A DNA stretch of 44,524 nucleotides, from assembly GCF_025960985.1 (NCBI RefSeq), contig NZ_JAOQMX010000038.1, positions 1-44,524 of the forward strand. The letters are read 5' to 3'. Every line of letters starts with the position of its first letter. Positions within the stretch are counted from its first letter, which is position 1. Source of the DNA: Flavobacterium psychraerolatum (GTDB lineage Bacteria > Bacteroidota > Bacteroidia > Flavobacteriales > Flavobacteriaceae). Both the position numbers and the translations under genes were made by a program. The notes beneath the pieces were generated by a model that searched no databases, was not told the origin of the DNA, and saw only the letters and a program-made list of their open reading frames with translations. This document shows positions 15,395-24,389 of this stretch, piece by piece.

Positions 15395-16522
15395 TTACTT
15401 TGCTTTCGTCGAATCCCAACCTGTCAGTTTTACTATTTTCGAAAAAATCTCATTGTTTTCATAGATGCCATTAAATTCTTCGGAACCTGGTCCATAAGCA
15501 AAAACTGGAATCAATGTAGCAGAATGTCCGCCAGTAGAAAATGAAGTTCCTACCTTACTATAATCATCATATTCCGTTCCATCTGCTTTCTTTTTTCTTT
15601 TTGCAGATAGTGTAAATCCTCCTGTTTCATGATCAGAAGTAACCACCACCAATGTGTTTCCATCTTTCTCAGCATAATCCAATACTTTTCCAATTAGATT
15701 ATCAAAATCTAATAATTCAGCAATTAAATAAGGTGCATCGTTATCGTGTCCGCCCCAATCAATTTGCGAACCTTCAGTCATTATAAAAAAGGGGGCATTG
15801 TCTTTACTTAAAAATTGGATTCCCAACTCGGTTGCATCCGAAAGAAAATCACCTCTACCTTGAGACATTTTTGGCATTTGATCTTTAGCTAAAAGAAAAC
15901 CAGCCTTTTGGCTTGATTTAATTTGAGCAAAATTCCCTAAAGCTGTAGTGTCTATTTTATAGTTTAGCGCTGTTAATTCGGTGACCAAATTACGTTTGTC
16001 TTTTCGCTGTGTAAAATATTTTAACCCTCCTGCCGCAAAAAAGTCGACTTTACCACCTAATAAATCCATTGCTATTTCGTCCCCCATACCGCGATTAATT
16101 TGGTGACCATAAAAACTGCCGGGGGTGGCGTGCGTAATTGAAGAAGAAGCTATTAAACCAGTCTTAACATTTTTTGATGATGCCAACTCTACTATCGTTT
16201 CTACTACCGTAGAATCATTTGCAACTCCAATGGCGCTATTGAAGGTTTTAACACCACAACTAAATGCCGTAGCGCCAGCAGCCGAATCTGTTATCTCCTG
16301 ACCTGCAGAAGATGTTTTTATAAGTCCGATATTTTTAAATCGAGTATAATTAGGTTTCGAATCCTTAAAGAAAAATGCGGTTGAAATTTGCGACAATCCT
16401 GTTCCGTCACTAATTAAAAGAATAACATTTTTGGGTTTAGTAGACTGAGCTGTTTTTTTTGTAGTGGAGCAAGAAAATAGCGTAAATGCTATAAAAAATG
16501 CGGAGATAGATTTAAAATTCAT
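15395..16522 (-). CDS. Alkaline phosphatase, lipoprotein
   Basis: The 375-residue protein is a second PhoA-like alkaline phosphatase. It has a lipobox (LFSC, C18), a metal-binding LLISDGTGLSQ near 35-45, the standard nucleophile motif D79-S80-A81, SITHATPGSFYGH, TEGSQIDWGGHDND, VTSDHETGG and a final GGHSAT. All residues needed for zinc binding and catalysis appear present. It is a single-gene unit: a 203-base gap separates it from the GH43 gene upstream and a strong terminator follows. Placement inside a xylan locus may mean it removes phosphate from a plant-derived co-substrate, or only that regulation is shared; the sequence does not decide. Confidence 0.92.
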   Translation of the reverse strand: MNFKSISAFFIAFTLFSCSTTKKTAQSTKPKNVILLISDGTGLSQISTAFFFKDSKPNYTRFKNIGLIKTSSAGQEITDSAAGATAFSCGVKTFNSAIGVANDSTVVETIVELASSKNVKTGLIASSSITHATPGSFYGHQINRGMGDEIAMDLLGGKVDFFAAGGLKYFTQRKDKRNLVTELTALNYKIDTTALGNFAQIKSSQKAGFLLAKDQMPKMSQGRGDFLSDATELGIQFLSKDNAPFFIMTEGSQIDWGGHDNDAPYLIAELLDFDNLIGKVLDYAEKDGNTLVVVTSDHETGGFTLSAKRKKKADGTEYDDYSKVGTSFSTGGHSATLIPVFAYGPGSEEFNGIYENNEIFSKIVKLTGWDSTKAK

Positions 16523-16605
16523 TATTTGTAATTATTTTGGTTTGTACTTATTTTAAGAACTTTTTAAGTTATGATGGCTTTCATCTTACTAACTATCAGT
16601 AATCG

Positions 16606-16613
16606 CAAAATTA
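16606..16613 (-). promoter_or_regulatory. Candidate -7 promoter element for alkaline phosphatase 2
   Basis: On the minus strand this reads TAATTTTG, an exact fit to TAnnTTTG, 84 bases before the start at 16522. A -33 element at the usual distance is not evident, since the nearest TTG is only 10-13 bases away. Confidence 0.3.
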
Positions 16614-16725
16614 ACATATTTAACAACAACTGACAGATTATCTAATTCGCACCTAAATTGAGTACTACAACTAGGTTTGAAAAAGCAGACCAACTTAAAA
16701 AAGTTTTGAAACTAGTATCTAAACA

Positions 16726-17745
16726 TTATTCCAAATACGGATCTAAAGTCTGGATTTTCCCGTCATTATCATAAGTGATTTCAGTCACTTTTACGGATCT
16801 TAAGTGCGTAACTCCTTCAGACAAACTGGAATCGTGGTAGAACAAATACCATTTATTTTCGAACTCACAAATAGAATGATGCGATGTCCAACCAATCACC
16901 GGATTTAAAATACGACCCTGATACGTAAACGGTCCATAAGGATTGTCTCCCGTAGCGTAGCAGATAAAATGAGTATCTCCTGTTGAATAAGAGAAATAAT
17001 ATTTGCCATTGTACTTGTGCATCCACGAAGCTTCAAAAAAGCGACGGTCATTGTCTCCTGCTAAAAGCGGTTTTCCATTTTCATCCAGGATTACGAGCTC
17101 TTTTACCGATTCGTCAAAACTTTTCATATCAGCAGAAAGCTTTGCCATAATTGGATTTAGAGCCAACTCATTTCCTACTGGTTCTTTGTGGTTTACATCA
17201 TAACTATTGTTTCTATAGTTTTGTAATTGACCGCCCCAAATTCCACCAAAATACATATAATAACTTCCGTCATCATCACAAAAAACAGCTGGATCAATAG
17301 AATAACTTCCTTCAATCGCTTCTGGTTCAGCAATAAATGGCCCTACTGGAGAATCGCTAATGGCAACACCAATCTGGAAAATTCCGTTGGCTCTTTTAGC
17401 TGGGAAATACAAATAATATTTTCCGTCCTTAGTTGCTGCATCAGGCGCCCACATTTGTCTTTCGGCCCAAGGCACATCTTTTACATGTAGTGCTAAACCG
17501 TTATCTTTTGCTTCACCTGTTGGGCTGTCCATAGAAATAACGTGGTAATCTTCCATCCCAAAATGGTCTCCGTTGTCGTTAAACGGAATTCCCGCTTCGA
17601 TGTCATGCGAAGGGTAGATATATATTTTTCCGTTAAAAACATGTGCAGAAGGATCTGCGGTGTACATGTGTTTAATTAACGGTTGTGAAATTGCTTTTTT
17701 ATTTATTTCGTCAAAATTGATATGACTGATATTTTCTTCTGGCAT
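16726..17745 (-). CDS. Cytosolic GH43 beta-xylosidase/arabinofuranosidase
   Basis: The 339-residue five-bladed propeller enzyme of GH43 (subfamily 1-like) removes terminal xylose or arabinose from short oligosaccharides by inversion. The three acidic residues are visible: base D31 in YTADPSAHVF, pKa modulator D151 in SIDPAVFCDDDG and acid E238 in RFFEASWMHK. There is no signal peptide, so it acts in the cytosol. It starts 6 bases after the GPH transporter gene, which fits uptake followed by hydrolysis of small xylosides. The substrate (xylobiose or an arabinosylated form) is inferred. Confidence 0.92.
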   Translation of the reverse strand: MPEENISHINFDEINKKAISQPLIKHMYTADPSAHVFNGKIYIYPSHDIEAGIPFNDNGDHFGMEDYHVISMDSPTGEAKDNGLALHVKDVPWAERQMWAPDAATKDGKYYLYFPAKRANGIFQIGVAISDSPVGPFIAEPEAIEGSYSIDPAVFCDDDGSYYMYFGGIWGGQLQNYRNNSYDVNHKEPVGNELALNPIMAKLSADMKSFDESVKELVILDENGKPLLAGDNDRRFFEASWMHKYNGKYYFSYSTGDTHFICYATGDNPYGPFTYQGRILNPVIGWTSHHSICEFENKWYLFYHDSSLSEGVTHLRSVKVTEITYDNDGKIQTLDPYLE

Positions 17746-17751
17746 AATAAT

Positions 17752-19227
17752 TTAATTTATAGTTTTACTTCTTCTTTCTTTTAATTCACTTTCTAGTTGC
17801 ACTTCCATTTTTTTATCGATCATATAGAAACATACCAAACCGGCACTTGCGATAAAAAACAATCCTGGATAAACACTCACGGATAATTTTATTCCATCAA
17901 TTGCTGATTGCGCTTGATTTGCCGCTTCAGCCACATAACCGTATCTTGATAATAGAAAAGCACCCAAAGCACCACCAATACTTAAACCTACTTTTAGACC
18001 GAAAATCATAGCCGAAAAGATGATCGCAGTAGCGCGTCGGTTATTTTTCCACTCGCTATAATCAGCCACATCAGCAATCATCGCCCACAATAACGGAATC
18101 GTAATTCCGTACAAAAATCCATGTGCCATTTGCGTTAAAAAAACCAAACCTATAGAAGTAGGCGCATAAAAATTGAACTGAATCAAGCTTAAAGCAGAGA
18201 GGAATATAAAGGCAATGAAAATGTTTCTTTTTCCAAATTTATCAGCCAATCCTTTTGAAAACATGATTCCGAAAATCATGAACAAAATCCCACCCGAATT
18301 GAACAAACTAAAGGCAGATGTAGGTGCATCTTTTGGCCACTGAAACTCGGTAAGTCCCATTCCAATTAATGTATCGTTCAATCCTGCAATCATATTATTG
18401 AATCCAATATCTTGTAAGAACGTAGCTTGAGCAATAGGATCTAGATAATATTTAAAATAAAAAATATACATTCCTCCTTTTAGCGAAAGCGTAACAAAAA
18501 TCAAAATAGTTACAAAAAGCATTATGACCCACGGCTTGTTTTTAGACAAATCGATTAAATCTTGTTTTACTGATGACTCTTGTTCTTTCTTAGGAACAAT
18601 ACGTTCTTTTGTAGTCAAGAATGTGATAATAAAACAAATAACTCCCGCAATGGCAAAAATCATCATGGTCGTTTTAAAACCAGCCGCTTTGTCGCCATGA
18701 CCCAAAATTAAAACCAAAGGCAATAACAATCCTTGAATAATAAATTGTGCAAACATTACTGCCACAAAACGGTATGATGACAAACTGTTACGTTGTCCCA
18801 TATCCCCAGTCAAAACACCACTTAAAGCAGAATACGGTAAATTATTAGCCGAGTACACCAATATCAATAAGAAATAAGTTACCAAGGCGTAAATTACTTT
18901 TCCGTCTGGTCCAAAATCTGGTGTAGAGAAAGCCAAAATAGCGATAATCCCAAATGGTAAAGAAGTCCACAAAATCCAAGGTCTGAATTTTCCCCAACGG
19001 GTTCTTGTTCTATCGGCAACCGCACCCATAATAATATTAAAAAAGGCACCTATAAACCCTCCAAAAAAGATAATTGCACTGGCTGTTCCTGCTGGAATTT
19101 TATACACATCGGTGTAGAAAAATGCCAAAAAAGTCATCAAAGTTTGAAAAATCAAATTGGCTGCAAAGTCGCCTAAACTGTAACCTACTTTCTCTAAAAC
19201 CGAAAGCTTTTGGGATGTGTTATTCAT
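17752..19227 (-). CDS. GPH-family sugar:cation symporter
   Basis: The 491-residue inner-membrane protein has about 12 membrane segments and the glycoside-pentoside-hexuronide signature: KVGYSLGDFAANLIFQTL near 13-30, FNIIMGAVADRTRTRWGKFR and WAMIADVADYSEWKNNRR. Relatives (XynT, XylP, MelB types) carry xylosides, pentosides or melibiose with H+ or Na+. It is followed 6 bases later by a cytosolic GH43 gene and preceded by a kelch protein gene with a 42-base gap, so it most likely imports xylobiose or short xylosides. Loop lengths look normal and no truncation is seen. Confidence 0.92.
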   Translation of the reverse strand: MNNTSQKLSVLEKVGYSLGDFAANLIFQTLMTFLAFFYTDVYKIPAGTASAIIFFGGFIGAFFNIIMGAVADRTRTRWGKFRPWILWTSLPFGIIAILAFSTPDFGPDGKVIYALVTYFLLILVYSANNLPYSALSGVLTGDMGQRNSLSSYRFVAVMFAQFIIQGLLLPLVLILGHGDKAAGFKTTMMIFAIAGVICFIITFLTTKERIVPKKEQESSVKQDLIDLSKNKPWVIMLFVTILIFVTLSLKGGMYIFYFKYYLDPIAQATFLQDIGFNNMIAGLNDTLIGMGLTEFQWPKDAPTSAFSLFNSGGILFMIFGIMFSKGLADKFGKRNIFIAFIFLSALSLIQFNFYAPTSIGLVFLTQMAHGFLYGITIPLLWAMIADVADYSEWKNNRRATAIIFSAMIFGLKVGLSIGGALGAFLLSRYGYVAEAANQAQSAIDGIKLSVSVYPGLFFIASAGLVCFYMIDKKMEVQLESELKERRSKTIN

Positions 19228-19269
19228 TTTGTAATTTTATTTATGGTTATTCTTTCTAAACTTTTTTTC

Positions 19270-20277
19270 TTATTTCATCGTTTTATCACTAAAGCGCTCT
19301 ATTGTTTTTAATTCCGGTTCACCACCTCTTTGGCCACAGCCTGAAGCGATATACAATTCTTTTTTGTACCAAATAAATTGTGTACCATGTCTACCTCGCT
19401 CCAAAGAGGGTAGCGTACTCCAAATTCCGGTTTTTGTATCTAAAGCTTCAACTTCATTATGTGCTAGTAATTGATCTGCATTTTCGCCACCAGTAACTAA
19501 AATTTTATCACCAATACAAATTGATGCAATACCTGCACGTTGCGTGGGAACAGGATTGGCAAGTGTGCTCCATTTTCCAGTTTTGAAATCAAAGACATCC
19601 ACTTCTGGAATTGTTAACTCAAAAACCTTGTCGATAACGCCTGATGAAACCCTTCCTCCCAATACATATAATTTGTCTTTACACACTACTGAGGTAGCAT
19701 GATCACGAGCTCGAGGTGTATCAGTTAGTTTTTCCCATTTTCCTGTTTTGAAATCGTAAACATCAAACCAGCTTACGTGTCCATCCCAGTGACCGTCAAT
19801 AATACCACCCGAAATATAAAGTTTGTCCTTATAAACATTGGTAGTTGTAGAGGACCTTAATCTGTTTTCTGGCATCGAAAATCCTTTTTCCCAACTGTCT
19901 TTTACAGGATCATACACATAAGATGTAGCTACTGGCGTTTCGTGTGGGAATTGCCCCGTAGCAGCTCCAACGATATAAATTTTCCCTTTATAGGAGAAAC
20001 TTTGAAAATGGTGCAATTCAATTGGAGGTTTGGCTCCTGAAGTCCAAGTACTAGTTTCTGGATTAAAAATGGAAACTTCTTGAATACGGCGACCTCCAAG
20101 AAGATAAAACTTACCTCCAACTTCAACAAATGCAGCTTCATGTCGTTCCGTAGGCTCTCCTGTACAAGCCAAGGTTTCCCATTTATAATTATCAAAAGAT
20201 TGTGAAATCCCCTGCTGACAAAATAAAGTGAACAATGATAAAACCAATATTTTTGAAAGTCTAGAAAGTAGTATCAT
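19270..20277 (-). CDS. Secreted kelch-repeat propeller protein
   Basis: The 335-residue protein has a signal peptide (residues 1-26, ending GISQ) and about six kelch repeats of some 45-50 residues. Each has the double-glycine strand, for example GGKFYLLGGRR, GKIYIVGAATG, DKLYISGGII, DKLYVLGGRV and DKILVTGGENAD. A six-bladed propeller is expected. Relatives include the sialic acid epimerase NanM and galactose-oxidase-like domains, but no catalytic set is recognisable. It opens the operon with the GPH transporter and cytosolic GH43, so a periplasmic sugar epimerase or sugar-binding role serving that transporter is a fair inference. Confidence 0.82.
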   Translation of the reverse strand: MILLSRLSKILVLSLFTLFCQQGISQSFDNYKWETLACTGEPTERHEAAFVEVGGKFYLLGGRRIQEVSIFNPETSTWTSGAKPPIELHHFQSFSYKGKIYIVGAATGQFPHETPVATSYVYDPVKDSWEKGFSMPENRLRSSTTTNVYKDKLYISGGIIDGHWDGHVSWFDVYDFKTGKWEKLTDTPRARDHATSVVCKDKLYVLGGRVSSGVIDKVFELTIPEVDVFDFKTGKWSTLANPVPTQRAGIASICIGDKILVTGGENADQLLAHNEVEALDTKTGIWSTLPSLERGRHGTQFIWYKKELYIASGCGQRGGEPELKTIERFSDKTMK

Positions 20278-20343
20278 AATCTCTTATTATTTTATTTAAT
20301 TTTATATGACTATCCGCTTCACATACTAGATAAAAAAATCACA

Positions 20344-20389
20344 CGCAGATTAGACAGGTTAATTACAGTTAATCAATTTTAAATCTGCG
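20344..20389. terminator. Terminator-like hairpin between the GH10 and kelch genes
   Basis: CGCAGATT (20344-20351) pairs with AATCTGCG (20382-20389). A T run follows on the plus strand at 20393-20398, and an A run at 20333-20339 gives a T run on the minus strand. The 30-base loop is long but holds further short inverted sequence. It most likely ends the GH3-GH10 operon on the minus strand. Confidence 0.6.
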
Positions 20390-20466
20390 CGCTTTTTTAA
20401 ATTTAATAAAGAAACAGATAGTCCTATACTTGTAAGCCGTTTGCACTACTACTAGTTACAATCGCT

Positions 20467-21588
20467 CTATTTTTTTTTCAAAGCCATTACTTTATCGTAT
20501 GCTTTGTTGGTCTTATTATTTCGATCAAAAAGCAATGGATAATTTGTTCTGTTTTTAATAGGCCAATTGTTTAACCACGATTGACTATCATTCACTCCCC
20601 AGAAAGTAACACGACTAATTTTGTCTTGGTGCTTCAAGAATACTTTAAACAAATCTTCATAACGTTGCGCAAGTTTCACTTGAACACTATCTGGAACTCC
20701 ATTAGTGTACGGATTCATTTTTGCGTCTTGTTCAAAATTTTGATTCACATTGGCACCCACTAACTTCTCTGGCACTGGTAAAACAGAAATATCCAACTCG
20801 GTAATCATCACTTTCAATCCTAATTTAGAATAAGCAATTATACTTTCTTCAATATCTTTTAGTGGCAAACCATCAAGGCTCCAGTGCCCTTGAATTCCAA
20901 CTCCGTCAATACGAGCACCACTATCTTTTATTTTCTTTAATAATCGAATAGCTCCCTCTCTTTTTACCGGTTGCTCGATATTAAAATCATTGTAATACAA
21001 TTCTGTTCCTGGAGCTGCTTTTTCGGCTAATTTGAAAGCGGTTACTAGGAAGTCATCGCCTAATTTTTCGAAAAATATAGATTTTCTATACGTTCCATCT
21101 TCGTTTAAAGCCTCGTTAACAACATCCCATCCATCAATTTTACCTTTGTATCTTCCGGCAACAGTACTAATGTGATTTTGCATAAACATGCTCAATGAAT
21201 CTTTGCTTTTTATTGCAAGTACAAAGGGAGACAATTGCTCATGCCATATAAGTGCATGACCTACAACAAACATGTTATTCTTTTTTCCATAAGCCACATA
21301 TTTGTCAGCTACATCAAAAGTGTACTCATCCCATTTTGGATGAATCATTTCACATTTTAAATTATTCTCTGGAGATATAGCACTAAATTGTGATTTGATC
21401 AAGTTATTTACATCTGCATCTTTTTCATTGATTTGGTCCGCACTAAGAGCAGTACCTATGTAAAAATCTTGTTTATAAGCGCTTTTTAATGTTGGTGCAG
21501 TACTTACAGCTTCTTTTTTAGCCTGACAACTCATCATTAAAACCCCTGCCAATATAATTGTAGCCGTTTTGCTATTTACTATTTTCAT
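20467..21588 (-). CDS. Endo-1,4-beta-xylanase, GH10, lipoprotein
   Basis: This 373-residue GH10 enzyme has a lipobox (MMSC, C21). Landmarks are VVGHALIWHEQLSPF near 108-122, acid/base E159 in WDVVNE, LYYNDFNIE near 197-205, GIQGHWSL and nucleophile E264 in MITELDIS. The C-terminal stretch DKISRVTFWGVNDSQSWLNN and IKNRTNYPLLFDR closely resembles the enzyme at 6216-7412, so these two are the most related pair of intact GH10 proteins here. It is the last gene of the operon GH3, GHA-like, GH43, GH10 and follows GH43 by 38 bases. A lipid anchor, outer-leaflet or periplasmic, is expected. Confidence 0.95.
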   Translation of the reverse strand: MKIVNSKTATIILAGVLMMSCQAKKEAVSTAPTLKSAYKQDFYIGTALSADQINEKDADVNNLIKSQFSAISPENNLKCEMIHPKWDEYTFDVADKYVAYGKKNNMFVVGHALIWHEQLSPFVLAIKSKDSLSMFMQNHISTVAGRYKGKIDGWDVVNEALNEDGTYRKSIFFEKLGDDFLVTAFKLAEKAAPGTELYYNDFNIEQPVKREGAIRLLKKIKDSGARIDGVGIQGHWSLDGLPLKDIEESIIAYSKLGLKVMITELDISVLPVPEKLVGANVNQNFEQDAKMNPYTNGVPDSVQVKLAQRYEDLFKVFLKHQDKISRVTFWGVNDSQSWLNNWPIKNRTNYPLLFDRNNKTNKAYDKVMALKKK

Positions 21589-21626
21589 ATTTTGTTTTTT
21601 AAATCAATTTTTATATTAACTATATC

Positions 21627-23267
21627 TTACTTTGTATTCGAATTTTTGAACCAATTAAATTGGGCTTGATTATCACTTTCTTGTCCCATTGAGGTGGTGT
21701 ACATGGCATAAAATGCACCTACAAAACCACCGCCAACTTGCGTACTTAAAAATTTGGCATCCACTTGATCTTCCAGCGTACTCCATTTTTTATTATCGAC
21801 AGAATATTCGAAACTATAAACTGGTCCATTGGCAACTATTTTCAAATATAATTTCCCTTTACTTTCAATTGTAACCGATTTGATTTCGTCAATTGCCTCA
21901 CCATTGGATTTGTACAGTTGCACTACGTTTTTATCATTCTTTACCGATTGGCAGAAATAGTAAAAATGAGATTCATTTTGGAAAACTATTAATCCTGATT
22001 TTTCATTTTCTTTCTTAGTCGAAAACTCCATTTCGGTGCTTACTTCGCCTACTAAATGTTGTTGTCTAAAGCCTACGAAACTAGGATTACCAGTTCCTGA
22101 AACTGTTTCTGGTCTTGTCTTTATAGTAAGAGCTCCTTTTTTAGAATCTAAAGAGTACCATTTTTCATGTGGTGTTCTTAAAAACATCCATTGATAATCT
22201 AAAGACGTACCATTAAATTCATCCACAAACAGATCGCGATTGCTTTTGATTGCTGTAGCAGGTTTCGTTTTTAAAGTGTAATTCTTTTTAACGACTTCTC
22301 CTTCTAAGTTGATTTTTGGCCAACCTTTTTTCCAAGATACGGGCGCCATAAAAGTTTCTCTTCCGGTATTAAAAAATTCTCCCTCATATGGACGACAACC
22401 AAGGAAAACCGCATACCAATTGCCATTAGCGTCTTCAACAAAATCAGCATGACCTGTTGATGTTACAGGATCTTTGCGATTGGGATCTAAATTTCGCTGT
22501 GTCAAAATTGGATTTTGAGCATAAGATTCATAAGGCCCTAAAACATTCTTACTTCTAAAAACTACTTCCGAATGGTTAACATCCGTTCCACCTTCAGCAG
22601 CAATTAAATAATAAAAACCATCCTTTTTAAAAATATGAGGGCCTTCAATCCAAACTGGTTTTTGACTTATATCAGCTCCTCCATTAATTATAATTTCAGG
22701 ACTGCTGATTACTTTATTTGTGGCAACATCAAATTCTACTATTTTTATCGAGCGATGCCCGTCATAAACCGAAACCTTATTTGGAGGATCACTGTTGTAA
22801 ATGATAAAAGCACGATTTGTATCATCAAAAAATAAGGAAGGATCAATCCCTTCGACTTCTGGAAGCCAAATGGGATCACTCCAGCCTTTGGATAAATCTG
22901 TAGTCGTAATCACAAAATTATTTCCGTTATCTATCAAAGTACAGGTGATGTAAAAAGTCCCGTTGTTGTAGCGGATCGCTGGCGCAAACAAACCTCTTGA
23001 GATTCCTAAACCATCTAGATTTAATTGCGTAGTTCTGTCCATTGCATTTCCTATTTGTTCCCAATGCGCCAGATCTTTCGAATGAAAAATAGGCAGTCCC
23101 GGGAAATAAGAAAAGGTAGAATTGACCAAATAGTAATCCTCTCCCACTCTGCAAATACTTGGATCTGGATAAAACCCTTTTAGAATAGGATTTTGAACCA
23201 CCGTCATATTTTGAGCAAGAATTACATTGGCACAAAAAAGAACTAATACAATTAAATATTTTTTCAT
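21627..23267 (-). CDS. GH43 beta-xylosidase/arabinofuranosidase with C-terminal beta-sandwich, secreted
   Basis: The 546-residue protein has a signal peptide (1-19, ending ILAQ), a GH43 propeller (about 25-330) and a C-terminal beta-sandwich (about 345-540, the GH43 C2 type, which often shapes the active site). Catalytic residues are D35 in FYPDPSICR, D142 in EGIDPSLFFDD and E208 in WIEGPHIF. The start NPILKGFYPDPSICRVGEDY is typical of subfamilies 10-12 and XynB-like enzymes, which remove xylose or arabinose from xylo-oligosaccharides. Its start overlaps the stop of the preceding gene by 4 bases (ATGA), indicating translational coupling. Location is probably periplasmic. Confidence 0.94.
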   Translation of the reverse strand: MKKYLIVLVLFCANVILAQNMTVVQNPILKGFYPDPSICRVGEDYYLVNSTFSYFPGLPIFHSKDLAHWEQIGNAMDRTTQLNLDGLGISRGLFAPAIRYNNGTFYITCTLIDNGNNFVITTTDLSKGWSDPIWLPEVEGIDPSLFFDDTNRAFIIYNSDPPNKVSVYDGHRSIKIVEFDVATNKVISSPEIIINGGADISQKPVWIEGPHIFKKDGFYYLIAAEGGTDVNHSEVVFRSKNVLGPYESYAQNPILTQRNLDPNRKDPVTSTGHADFVEDANGNWYAVFLGCRPYEGEFFNTGRETFMAPVSWKKGWPKINLEGEVVKKNYTLKTKPATAIKSNRDLFVDEFNGTSLDYQWMFLRTPHEKWYSLDSKKGALTIKTRPETVSGTGNPSFVGFRQQHLVGEVSTEMEFSTKKENEKSGLIVFQNESHFYYFCQSVKNDKNVVQLYKSNGEAIDEIKSVTIESKGKLYLKIVANGPVYSFEYSVDNKKWSTLEDQVDAKFLSTQVGGGFVGAFYAMYTTSMGQESDNQAQFNWFKNSNTK

Positions 23268-24379
23268 TCTGCGCTATTTACAATGGTTTTCACGTATTCA
23301 AAAAAAGCTTTCTTTCGTGCAGAACTCACTTTCCAATCTACAGGAACACTTTGAAATCCTTCTTCAATATTTGTTTCCCCTTCTCTTCTAAAATCAAAGA
23401 AACCCCATGAAGCTTTGTTCTCGATTGCTGTTTTGAAATTGTTTTCTTCTTTATCAAATTCATAATGATCATCTTCATTAAAAACAAGTGGTTTTAAACT
23501 ATAACCTGACACTTGTTTTGTTTTTTCGATCATTGTTGCCACACCTTTTGGATCTTCAACAGCGTTTGCATGAAGTAGAATATAATCAGACGCTTCTATC
23601 ACACTAGAAGTTGGAATCGAAGCACCTTGAAAACTAGTTGATACTAAATACCTAAAGTTTCCTCTTTTATTGTTTTTTACTCTATTAATCAATGTGGCCA
23701 TACCACTTTCGGTTAAGATTTTGTGGTCGTAATAGGGTAAGTCACATTCATTCACAACTTCAATAAGAATGTTTCTATATCCCGTTTTATGAAGTCCGTT
23801 TATAGTATTATCAACAGCATTGATTACTGCTTTTTCATCTGCCAAAAGTTGGTCTTGACCGAAATAAAATAATCCTAGGATTACGACCATTTCTAAATCA
23901 TCGGCTTTTTTAAGCACTTTTTCTAATCTATTCCAATAGGCTGGTTTAATAGAACCATCAGCAGTAAAAGCAGAGTTGATCCAATTTTTATTGCCATATC
24001 CTGTTGGACTACCACCTTGTAAATTCACGGTAATCGCGTTTAATCCATACGATTTCCATTCTGCCATGGCAGCAACAAACTCGTCTGTATTGCGATCGGC
24101 ACTCCATTTTTGAGTGTCGGGATATTTCCATAAAACAGCTGTTTCTGGATTCTCATCATCAAAAGTCGCTTGCACCATTCTGGAATTAAACAACAATCCT
24201 TCGATTGGATTCCCTTTCCATGTTTTGCCCTTATTTATTATTTGACCGTTGATTAAAAAATTATCTTTTTCGATAGAAACAACAGTATGTGCTTTTCTTT
24301 TTTTAGTACTAACTTGACCATTGGTCGCTATACTAAAAAGAAATAATGCCGTAATTGATAGACTATAAACTATTTTCAT
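23264..24379 (-). CDS. Unclassified clan GH-A-like glycoside hydrolase, secreted
   Basis: The 371-residue protein has a signal peptide (1-22, ending TNGQ) and a TIM-barrel pattern. Motifs fit clan GH-A: WKSYGLNAITVNLQGG near 108-123, acid/base candidate E201 in LIEVVNEC and nucleophile candidate E292 in KPLVFNEDDHYE. I cannot assign it to a numbered GH family; GH5- or GH39-like enzymes are the nearest in pattern. It lies 10 bases after the GH3 gene and its stop overlaps the GH43 start by 4 bases, so it is produced together with two exo-acting xylan enzymes. The substrate is probably a xylan side chain or xylo-oligosaccharide, by context only. Confidence 0.75.
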   Translation of the reverse strand: MKIVYSLSITALFLFSIATNGQVSTKKRKAHTVVSIEKDNFLINGQIINKGKTWKGNPIEGLLFNSRMVQATFDDENPETAVLWKYPDTQKWSADRNTDEFVAAMAEWKSYGLNAITVNLQGGSPTGYGNKNWINSAFTADGSIKPAYWNRLEKVLKKADDLEMVVILGLFYFGQDQLLADEKAVINAVDNTINGLHKTGYRNILIEVVNECDLPYYDHKILTESGMATLINRVKNNKRGNFRYLVSTSFQGASIPTSSVIEASDYILLHANAVEDPKGVATMIEKTKQVSGYSLKPLVFNEDDHYEFDKEENNFKTAIENKASWGFFDFRREGETNIEEGFQSVPVDWKVSSARKKAFFEYVKTIVNSAE

Positions 24380-24389
24380 AACGTTTTAA

